From the NCBI GenBank assembly GCA_900766165.1, contig CAAFUK010000033.1, positions 1 through 5,296 on the forward strand: a stretch of 5,296 nucleotides of DNA, written 5' to 3'. The DNA is from an uncultured Collinsella sp. (lineage in GTDB: Bacteria > Actinomycetota > Coriobacteriia > Coriobacteriales > Coriobacteriaceae). Position numbers and translations under genes: made by a program. The notes under the pieces are model-generated. The model saw nothing but the letters and a program-made list of their open reading frames with translations, did not search any database and was not told the DNA's origin. The stretch's first letter is position 1; each line of letters starts with the position of its first letter. Shown here in pieces: positions 1-5,296 of this stretch.

Positions 1-36
1 ATCTGAGCGATTCACTTCGCATCGGAGGCACAAAGG

Positions 37-76
37 AAAACCCCGCAGCTCATATGGGCTGTGGGGTTTTCTTTTT
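37..76 (+). terminator. Intrinsic terminator of a rightward gene lying left of the window
   Basis: Bases 37-51 pair with 56-70 around a four-base ATAT loop, giving a 15-bp stem with an AAAACCCC/GGGGTTTT base. The plus strand continues with a T-rich tail (TTTTCTTTTT, 67-76). Two of the pairs (45-62 and 50-57) are G-U wobbles on the plus-strand transcript but would be A-C mismatches on the minus-strand transcript. This favours rightward transcription, although the A-tract on the other side might allow weak bidirectional action. The gene it would serve is outside the window; a TGA at 4-6 could be its stop codon, but nothing proves it. Confidence 0.8.
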
Positions 77-100
77 GGCGATTGAGCACGCCGACAAGAT

Positions 101-148
101 AAAAGGACGGCCCCGCATCCCCCAATCTGGAGAAATGCGGGGCCGTCC
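101..148 (-). terminator. Intrinsic terminator of the dxr-rseP-ispG-proS operon
   Basis: Bases 105-118 and 135-148 form a perfect 14-bp GC-rich inverted repeat (GGACGGCCCCGCAT and its complement). Read on the minus strand it is followed directly by TTTT (104-101) and then ATCTTG. On the minus-strand RNA the stem can continue through five more pairs (134-119 to 130-123), three of them U-G, leaving a six-base loop. Those wobbles become C-A mismatches on the plus strand, so the hairpin is built for leftward transcription. It lies 30 nt past the proS stop codon, the expected place for the end of the operon. Confidence 0.9.
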
Positions 149-178
149 CGTATATCGAACTACAAGCGGAATCGACGA
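149..178 (-). other. Short 3' untranslated stretch of proS
   Basis: Thirty bases separate the proS TAA from the operon terminator stem. I see no gene, repeat or further hairpin in them. Confidence 0.6.
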
Positions 179-1900
179 TTAGCGGCGGGCTGCCTTCACA
201 AGCTCGGCGACCTTGGCGACGACCTCGTCAATCGCCACGTCCTCACGCTCGCCCGTGGCACGGTCCTTGAGCTCAACGGTACCGTTCTTGAGGCCACGCT
301 TGCCAAGCACGACCTGATACGGGAAGCCCATGAGGTCGTTATCGGCAAACTTAAAGCCGGGACGCTCGTCACGGTCATCGACGACAACCTCGATACCCTC
401 GGCACACAGGCCATCAACAATCTGCTCGCAGACGGTAGCGCACTCCTCCTTCTTGGGATCGAGCGGAATCACCGCGACCTCGTACGGGGCAACGGACACC
501 GGCCAGACAATGCCATGCTCGTCGTTGTGCTGCTCCACGACGGCAGCGAGCGAGCGGGACACACCAACGCCGTAGCAGCCCATGATGAGCGGCTTCTCCT
601 TGCCGTCCTCGTCCATAAAGGTGGCACCCATGGCCTCGGAATACTTGGTGCCCAGCTGGAAGACCTGAGAAACCTCGATGCCACGGGCAGCGGAGAGCGG
701 CTTGCCGCAGTGCGGGCAGGGGTCGCCGGCGACAACGGTGACCAGATCGGCCCACTCATCGACGGTAAAGTCGCGCTCGGGGCAGGCACCGGTAAAGTGA
801 TAATCGACCTCGTTGGCACCGCAGGCCCACTGTTTGGAATCGCGCAGGCTCTCGTCGCACACCAGACGAATGCCATCGGGCAGGTTAACCGGACCGATAA
901 AGCCCTTGTGCAGACCGTAGGTCTGGAGCTCCTCGTCGGTCATCATGCGATAACCCTTGCCAAAGACATGCTCGGCCTTACAGTCGTTGAGCTCGTGGTC
1001 GCCCGGAACAATGGCCACGACAGGCTTGCCCTCTGCGTCGATGAGTGCCAGCGACTTGCGCGTGCCGTTCTCGGGGAAGCCAAAGAACTTAGCAACAGCT
1101 TCGATGGTGCCCATGCCCGGAGTCTCGACCTTGGTGAGCGTACCGTCGCCGGGGCCCTCAGTCACGACGACCTTGGTGCTTGCCGCCTCGTCATCGGCAG
1201 CAAAGCCGCAATCGTCGCAGTAGACCAGCGAAGCCTCACCGGCGTCGGCCAAAGCCATGTACTCGACGGAGGTGTCGCCGCCGATCTCGCCGGAGTCGGC
1301 GACAACGGGCAGAGCCTTGATGTAGCAGCGCTCGCAGATGTTGGCGTAGGCCTGCTTCATCTTGTCGTACTCCTCCTGCAGACTCTCCTGCGTGGCAGAG
1401 AAGCTGTAGGCGTCCTTCATGATGAACTCGCGACCGCGCATCAGGCCAAAGCGGGGACGGAACTCGTCGCGGAACTTATCCTGGATGTGATAGAGGTTCA
1501 CCGGCAGCTGCTTGTAGGAACGCAGCTCATTGCGCACCAGGGCAGTCACGGTCTCCTCGTGCGTGGGTCCGAGAACAAACTCGCGGCCGTGGCGGTCATC
1601 AAAGCGCACAAGCTCCTTGCCATAGGCGTCAATGCGGCCGGACTCACGCCACAACTCGGCGTCGACCATGATAGGCATCATAAGCTCCTGGGCACCGGCG
1701 GCATCCATCTCGTCGCGCACGATGTTCTCGATCTTGCGAATCGAGCGCCATGCGAGCGGCAGGTAGGAATACAGACCGGCGGCCTCCTTGCGGATCATGC
1801 CGGCACGGAGCAGCAGGCGGTGGCTGGCGAGCTCAGCGTCCGCCGGATCCTCTTTAAGCGTCGGCGCATAGAGCTTAGACATATACATTGCTCGGGTCAT
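179..1900 (-). CDS. proS: Prolyl-tRNA synthetase (bacterial type, with editing domain)
   Basis: This cytoplasmic class II aminoacyl-tRNA synthetase charges tRNA-Pro with proline using ATP. The 573-residue product has the usual length of the bacterial long form. Motif 1 lies near residues 60-77. Motif 2 is seen at 144-167 (RDEFRPRFGLMRGREF followed by IMKDAYSF). Motif 3 is at 441-457 (GCYGVGVSRS). The insertion domain that hydrolyses mischarged Ala-tRNA-Pro lies between motifs 2 and 3, roughly 225-408, and includes the family GDHELN motif at 300-305 and a lysine at 282 in the expected place. The anticodon-binding domain covers about 472-573. Two CxxC pairs (228/231 and 395/398) bracket the editing domain and may bind a metal. 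The ATG at 1900 is chosen because GAGGAG lies six bases upstream. In-frame ATGs at 1888 and 1882 (MSKLYAPTL, a commoner family start) lack a good ribosome site. The start codon abuts the ispG stop codon. The gene is last in the operon. Confidence 0.97.
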   Translation of the reverse strand: MTRAMYMSKLYAPTLKEDPADAELASHRLLLRAGMIRKEAAGLYSYLPLAWRSIRKIENIVRDEMDAAGAQELMMPIMVDAELWRESGRIDAYGKELVRFDDRHGREFVLGPTHEETVTALVRNELRSYKQLPVNLYHIQDKFRDEFRPRFGLMRGREFIMKDAYSFSATQESLQEEYDKMKQAYANICERCYIKALPVVADSGEIGGDTSVEYMALADAGEASLVYCDDCGFAADDEAASTKVVVTEGPGDGTLTKVETPGMGTIEAVAKFFGFPENGTRKSLALIDAEGKPVVAIVPGDHELNDCKAEHVFGKGYRMMTDEELQTYGLHKGFIGPVNLPDGIRLVCDESLRDSKQWACGANEVDYHFTGACPERDFTVDEWADLVTVVAGDPCPHCGKPLSAARGIEVSQVFQLGTKYSEAMGATFMDEDGKEKPLIMGCYGVGVSRSLAAVVEQHNDEHGIVWPVSVAPYEVAVIPLDPKKEECATVCEQIVDGLCAEGIEVVVDDRDERPGFKFADNDLMGFPYQVVLGKRGLKNGTVELKDRATGEREDVAIDEVVAKVAELVKAARR

Positions 1901-2983
1901 TTATTTCTCCTCAATAAGCTTGTCGACCTCTGCCATAAGCGCGTCGACAATTTGATCCTCAGCTACTTTACCAATGATCTGGCCATGCGAAAAGAGCAGG
2001 GCCTGACCTCGTCCACAGGCCACGCCTAGGTCGGCGTCGGAAGCCTCGCCGGGGCCATTAACGGCACATCCCATGACGGCAATCGAAAGCGGCGCGGAGT
2101 AGTTCTTAAGCCGCTCGGTGACCTCCTCAGCAATGGGAATGAGGTCAACCTGGCAGCGGGCGCACGTGGGGCACGAGACAATCTCGGGACCACGGCGACG
2201 CAGGCCCAACGACTGCAGAATACCCCAGGCAACCGGCGGCTCCTCAACCGGATCGGCTGTGAGCGACACGCGCATGGTGTCACCAATGCCTTCGGAAAGC
2301 AAGATACCCAAGCCTACAGAGCTCTTGATGGTGCCCTGGAGCTTGGTACCCGCCTCGGTTACGCCCAGGTGAAGCGGAACGTGGGGAATCTCACGCGACA
2401 GGGCTCGATAGGTATCGAGCGTCGTCTGTACGCTATGGGCCTTGGCGGAAAGCACTATGTTGGTAAACCCACGATCCTCAAAGTGCCGCACAAAGCGCTC
2501 GCTCGACATCACGAGCTTCTCGGGCTGCGTGAGGTCGTCGCGCTCGGCGATATCCTGCTCAAGCGAACCGGCATTGACGCCGATACGAATCGCACAGCCC
2601 GCGGCGCCGGCGGCGTCGATGACGGCATCGACCTTGGCCCAATCGCCAATGTTGCCGGGATTGATGCGGAGCTTGGCGGCACCGGCCTCCACAGCGCCAA
2701 TGGCCAGCTTGTGGTTAAAGTGGATATCGGCAACGATTGGCACCGGAGACTCGGCACAGATGGTGCGGAAACCCTCAAGCGCGGCCTCGGTGGGCACGCT
2801 CACACGCACGATATCGCAGCCAGCCTGCGCCAACGCGCACACTTGCGCAAGCGTTGCCAGGGCATCAGCGGTATCGGTGCAGGTCATGGATTGGACCACC
2901 ACCGGCGCGCCGCCGCCGATCTGCACGCCGCCCACATGCACGGGGCGCGTCAGCTCGCGCGGCAAAGAATGGGATAAAGACAA
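1901..2983 (-). CDS. ispG: 4-hydroxy-3-methylbut-2-enyl diphosphate synthase (IspG/GcpE)
   Basis: This iron-sulfur enzyme converts 2-C-methyl-D-erythritol 2,4-cyclodiphosphate to HMBPP, the next-to-last step of the MEP isoprenoid pathway. With the start chosen here the product is 360 residues, near the E. coli length. An N-terminal TIM barrel carries QSMT (31-34), RINPGN (106-111), IRIGVNAGSL (132-141) and HLGVTEAG (205-212). The C-terminal domain holds the [4Fe-4S] ligands: CPTC with Cys271 and Cys274, then GCAVNGPGE with Cys306 and Glu313. It is the two-domain bacterial form without the extra plant/Chlamydia-type middle domain. The start is inferred as TTG at 2983 because AGGGGAG (2998-2992) lies eight bases upstream. 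The frame stays open up to 3070, but the added residues overlap the protease gene and do not look like IspG. A GTG at 2992 touches the Shine-Dalgarno and is less likely. The gene follows rseP by 13 nt, and its TAA directly abuts the proS ATG. Confidence 0.96.
   Translation of the reverse strand: MSLSHSLPRELTRPVHVGGVQIGGGAPVVVQSMTCTDTADALATLAQVCALAQAGCDIVRVSVPTEAALEGFRTICAESPVPIVADIHFNHKLAIGAVEAGAAKLRINPGNIGDWAKVDAVIDAAGAAGCAIRIGVNAGSLEQDIAERDDLTQPEKLVMSSERFVRHFEDRGFTNIVLSAKAHSVQTTLDTYRALSREIPHVPLHLGVTEAGTKLQGTIKSSVGLGILLSEGIGDTMRVSLTADPVEEPPVAWGILQSLGLRRRGPEIVSCPTCARCQVDLIPIAEEVTERLKNYSAPLSIAVMGCAVNGPGEASDADLGVACGRGQALLFSHGQIIGKVAEDQIVDALMAEVDKLIEEK
1907..1912 (-). promoter_or_regulatory. Ribosome binding site of proS, inside the end of ispG
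   Basis: The minus strand reads GAGGAG, then AAATAA, then the proS ATG. The six-base spacer contains the ispG stop codon, and the Shine-Dalgarno bases are the two final glutamate codons of ispG. This decides the proS start at 1900 over the later in-frame ATGs and implies translation coupled to ispG. Confidence 0.85.
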
Positions 2984-2991
2984 TCCAAACA

Positions 2992-2998
2992 CTCCCCT
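2992..2998 (-). promoter_or_regulatory. Ribosome binding site of ispG, overlapping the rseP stop codon
   Basis: The minus strand reads AGGGGAG followed by eight bases and a TTG at 2983. The first two bases of the site belong to the TAG stop codon of the protease gene (2999-2997). The site supports the TTG start, since no ATG lies nearby in frame, and points to coupling between the protease gene and ispG. Confidence 0.7.
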
Positions 2999-4358
2999 AC
3001 AGAATAAATCGAAGGATGTCGGAACGAAGCATATAGACAAACAGAAGCGCAAAGAGCGCGATGCCCACATAGCTCACAATCGTCTGGACCTTGAGCGGAA
3101 GCTCGCGGCCCACAATCTTTTGAATGATCTCGATGACCAGCTTGCCGCCATCGAGTGGTGGGATGGGCAGCAGGTTCATAAAGCCAAGCGAGAACGAAAT
3201 GAGGGCGGCAAACGAAAGGAACGTGGCAGGGCCAGCAGCAGCAGCCTGTGAGGACATAACGCTAATACCCACGATCGAAGAAGACTGATCGAGAATCTCC
3301 ATCGTATGCTGCGGCTGGAGCAGGCGCATCACGCCTTCCGCTGTCTGCACGACATAGGAGAACGACAGGCGAGCCGACGTGATGGGGTCTAAACGGACCA
3401 CCTGCGTAGAAGCATACACACCTAGGCGCTCGTCCTCTTTGAGCGCAACCGTGGTCGAATGCTGCTTGCCGTCACGCTCGTAATCGATAGCGATATCGTC
3501 CTTACCGGCAGCCTTGCCGATGGCATCGTAAACGTCCATCCAAGTAGAGCACGATACTCCGTCAACCGAAAGGATCGCGTCGCCGCCCTCGATACCCGCC
3601 TTGGCGGCAATAGACCCCTCGTCAACCTGACCGATCACGTTGGTATCCATCGGCACGGTGACACCCGCAATGGAATAGATACTCATAAGGAGCAAAAAGC
3701 CTGTCAAGATATTGACAATAATGCCCGCGAGCAGCATAAAGGCGCGCTTGAGAAAGCCCTGGCCAAGATAGGTGTGCGAACGCTCTTGTGCAAGGAACTC
3801 GGCCTCGCCGCACGGCATCTCCCACACATCGCCCTCGGCAGTCGCATGTTCGCGATCGAAACGGCGGCCGTCAAAGGTGGTGTAACCCGCCGCGTCTCGC
3901 GGCAGCGTCTGATACTTGGTGGGATAGTAGCTCGGCGAGGGCTTCTCCCCTTCCTCATACCAGGGTGCGATGGAGCCCCAGCCCAGCAACAGGGCACAAG
4001 CCTCGAGCACATCCTCCTCGGAAAGCTCGAGCTCAACAGCAAGGTCGGCCACGGTCACGCGACCATGACGATAGATAGCCGCGAGCACGCGATCGGCGCA
4101 CGAGACATCGGTCGGATCCATACCGCAGATGGCAGCGTAGCCACCCAGCAGCAGCGGGGTCACGCCAAACTTGGTTCCAATGCGACGCGACGTGTAATGG
4201 ATGTCAAAGCGGCACGGCAGACCCAAAAAGAACTCGGTCACACGGACGCCGCAGGCACGCGCCGCCAAAAAGTGGCCGCCCTCGTGCAAAAACACGAGGA
4301 CGGAAAGCATCAGCAGGCCCCAAAAGACCGATGAGAGAACGCTCAGAACAGTATCCAT
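2997..4358 (-). CDS. rseP: Site-2 intramembrane metalloprotease (RseP/Rip1 type, M50) with a large cytoplasmic insertion
   Basis: This is a zinc protease of the inner membrane that cuts substrates such as anti-sigma factors within their membrane segments; its substrate here is unknown. The product is about 453 residues from the ATG at 4358. The first membrane helix (about 3-24) leads into the zinc motif HEGGH (25-29). GGYAAICGMDP (72-82) matches the conserved membrane-associated loop. Residues of roughly 83-192 are an insertion that shorter homologues such as mycobacterial Rip1 lack, and 87-133 look like a winged helix-turn-helix. A second helix (about 205-231) has GIIVN where the family usually has GPxxN. 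A PDZ domain spans about 238-316. The third helix leads into NLLPIPPLDGG (395-405) with the LDG zinc-ligand motif, and a fourth helix ends the protein. An in-frame TTG at 4373 would add five residues but touches the AAGGA. Both start choices have imperfect spacing (0 or 15 nt). dxr ends 25 nt upstream, and ispG starts 13 nt downstream. Confidence 0.93.
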   Translation of the reverse strand: MDTVLSVLSSVFWGLLMLSVLVFLHEGGHFLAARACGVRVTEFFLGLPCRFDIHYTSRRIGTKFGVTPLLLGGYAAICGMDPTDVSCADRVLAAIYRHGRVTVADLAVELELSEEDVLEACALLLGWGSIAPWYEEGEKPSPSYYPTKYQTLPRDAAGYTTFDGRRFDREHATAEGDVWEMPCGEAEFLAQERSHTYLGQGFLKRAFMLLAGIIVNILTGFLLLMSIYSIAGVTVPMDTNVIGQVDEGSIAAKAGIEGGDAILSVDGVSCSTWMDVYDAIGKAAGKDDIAIDYERDGKQHSTTVALKEDERLGVYASTQVVRLDPITSARLSFSYVVQTAEGVMRLLQPQHTMEILDQSSSIVGISVMSSQAAAAGPATFLSFAALISFSLGFMNLLPIPPLDGGKLVIEIIQKIVGRELPLKVQTIVSYVGIALFALLFVYMLRSDILRFIL

Positions 4359-4373
4359 AAAACGAAAAAGCAA

Positions 4374-4378
4374 TCCTT
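4374..4378 (-). promoter_or_regulatory. Probable ribosome binding site of rseP
   Basis: AAGGA on the minus strand, five bases after the dxr stop codon, is the only Shine-Dalgarno-like site near the start of the protease gene. It directly touches an in-frame TTG (4373) and lies 15 bases from the ATG (4358). The ATG is preferred, but the long spacer leaves the start uncertain by five codons. Confidence 0.5.
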
Positions 4379-4383
4379 ATGGG

Positions 4384-5296
4384 TTAGGAACGGGTTGCGG
4401 CGAGCACCTGCGCAGCCTTTTCACGCGCCCACGCATCGATGTCGCGAAGCTGCTCAAACGAATCGACCGCCTGCATATCGTGGGCGTCCATGCAGGATTC
4501 CACAATGCGATCGATATCGGTAAAGCTGCAGCCATCGTGCAGGAAGGCATCGACGGCGACCTCGTTGGCGGCATTGAGCACGCACGGCATGGTGCCACCC
4601 GTCTTGCCGGCGCGCTCGGCCAGTGCCAGACAGCGGAAGGTATCCATGTCGGCAGCATCAAACGTGAGCTGCCCCAGCTCGCGGAAATCGATACGAGGCG
4701 CCGGGGTATCCCAACGCTCGGGATACGAGAACGCGAACTGGATGGGAATACGCATGTCGGATGCACCGAGATGCGCCATCACGGAGCCGTCGGCGAACTC
4801 AACCATAGAGTGAATCTTGGACTGACGCTGCACGACCACGTTAATGAAATCGAGGTCGCAGTTAAACAGATGCATGGCCTCAATGCGCTCCAGGCCCTTG
4901 TTCATGAGGGTGGCGGAGTCAATGGTGATCTTGGCACCCATGGCCCACGTGGGATGCGCGAGGGCATCGGCACGCGTCACGCGATCGAGCTCGTCTCGCG
5001 TGCGGCCAAAGAACGGACCGCCCGAGCAGGTGAGCCAAATACAATGAGCCTCGCGCGGGTTCTCCCCCAGATAGCACTGGTAAATGGCGGAGTGCTCAGA
5101 GTCGACTGGAATAAGCTGGCCCGGTTGCGCCAACGGCATAAGCAAGTCGCCACCGACGACGAGGGACTCCTTGTTGGCAAGGGCAAGGCGCTTATTCGAG
5201 GTCAAGGCCGCATGGCTCGCCTCGAGACCGGCGGCGCCCACAATAGCGACAAGCACGCAGTCGACATCGTCGCGACGCGCGAGCTCGCAAACCGCC
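4384..5296 (-). CDS. dxr: 1-deoxy-D-xylulose-5-phosphate reductoisomerase, N-terminus cut off by the window edge
   Basis: DXR uses NADPH and a divalent metal to turn 1-deoxy-D-xylulose 5-phosphate into 2-C-methyl-D-erythritol 4-phosphate, the first committed MEP step and the target of fosmidomycin. The frame is open to the right edge, giving 303 visible C-terminal residues. About 80-100 residues, including the NADPH-binding GxTGxxG region, should lie outside. Seen in order are AIVGAAGL (17-24), LANKESLV (39-46), PVDSEH (63-68, metal ligands Asp65 and Glu67), SGGPF (91-95), the substrate loop HPTWAMG (114-120), DSATLMNKGLE (126-136, metal ligand Glu136), IHSMVEF (161-167), and the C-terminal LNAANEVAV (240-248). 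The motif usually written HPQS reads QRQS here (156-159), just before the conserved histidine. An in-frame GTG at 5256 should not be taken as the start, because clear DXR sequence continues beyond it. The TAA is 25 nt before the protease ATG. Confidence 0.96.
   Translation of the reverse strand, partial: AVCELARRDDVDCVLVAIVGAAGLEASHAALTSNKRLALANKESLVVGGDLLMPLAQPGQLIPVDSEHSAIYQCYLGENPREAHCIWLTCSGGPFFGRTRDELDRVTRADALAHPTWAMGAKITIDSATLMNKGLERIEAMHLFNCDLDFINVVVQRQSKIHSMVEFADGSVMAHLGASDMRIPIQFAFSYPERWDTPAPRIDFRELGQLTFDAADMDTFRCLALAERAGKTGGTMPCVLNAANEVAVDAFLHDGCSFTDIDRIVESCMDAHDMQAVDSFEQLRDIDAWAREKAAQVLAATRS

Noticed and set aside
1..178. Possible small RNA or tRNA gene in the left intergenic stretch
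   Set aside because: The two strong hairpins are fully explained as convergent terminators, and no cloverleaf or tRNA 3' end is seen.
3..182. Plus-strand frame open from the left edge to a TAG at 180-182
   Set aside because: It runs through both terminator hairpins and shows no protein character; a small gene here is unlikely.
515..2029. Long open frame of 504 codons on the plus strand
   Set aside because: It lies antisense to almost all of proS and the end of ispG, shows no recognisable domain, and is the kind of opposite-strand frame that GC-rich genes produce by chance.
2984..3070. Longer N-terminus for IspG starting at 3070
   Set aside because: The extra 29 residues overlap the protease coding end, do not resemble IspG, and a better ribosome site supports a start at 2983.
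3234..3246. Short GCA-type trinucleotide run
   Set aside because: It encodes a few alanines before the third membrane helix of the protease. It is too short to treat as a meaningful repeat.
2369..3251. Overlapping plus-strand open frames (2369-2977 and 2442-3251)
   Set aside because: Both are antisense to ispG and the start of the neighbouring gene, with low-complexity Ala/Ser/Pro- or His/Arg-rich translations and no family match that I recognise.
3459..4334. Open frame of 291 codons on the plus strand
   Set aside because: It is antisense to the site-2 protease, whose catalytic motifs are clear. Its translation is rich in His, Arg and Gln with no domain, typical of a shadow frame.

Overview
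The window is a tightly packed segment of a bacterial chromosome with a GC-rich composition. All four protein genes lie on the minus strand, so transcription runs from right to left. Protein sequence character, gene order and base composition suggest an actinobacterium of the Coriobacteriia, most like Collinsella. That placement rests on recognition of protein style, not on a search.

In order of transcription the genes are: dxr (1-deoxy-D-xylulose-5-phosphate reductoisomerase), whose N-terminus is cut off by the right edge; an RseP/Rip1-type site-2 membrane metalloprotease; ispG (4-hydroxy-3-methylbut-2-enyl diphosphate synthase); and proS (prolyl-tRNA synthetase). Spacings are 25, 13 and 0 nt, and Shine-Dalgarno sequences overlap or touch the stop codons of the preceding genes. 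This indicates one operon with translational coupling. dxr and ispG are two steps of the MEP pathway to isoprenoids. They flank a protease that usually acts in envelope-stress signalling. dxr-rseP-(ispG)-proS neighbourhoods are well known in Gram-positive bacteria.

The left 178 bases hold no gene but carry two hairpins. The right one (101-148) is the operon's intrinsic terminator. The left one (37-76) fits a terminator for a rightward gene outside the window. The G-U wobble pairs of each hairpin form on one strand only, and this gives each its direction. The window edge is therefore a convergent gene junction.

Most of the window is ordinary core genome. The feature most worth a second look is an insertion of about 110 residues in the cytoplasmic loop of the site-2 protease. 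It contains a stretch that reads like a winged helix-turn-helix domain. Smaller points are the TAA|ATG ispG-proS junction, a likely TTG start for ispG, four paired cysteines bracketing the editing domain of ProRS, and a changed active-site-loop motif in DXR. I see no mobile element, CRISPR array, RNA gene or defence system.
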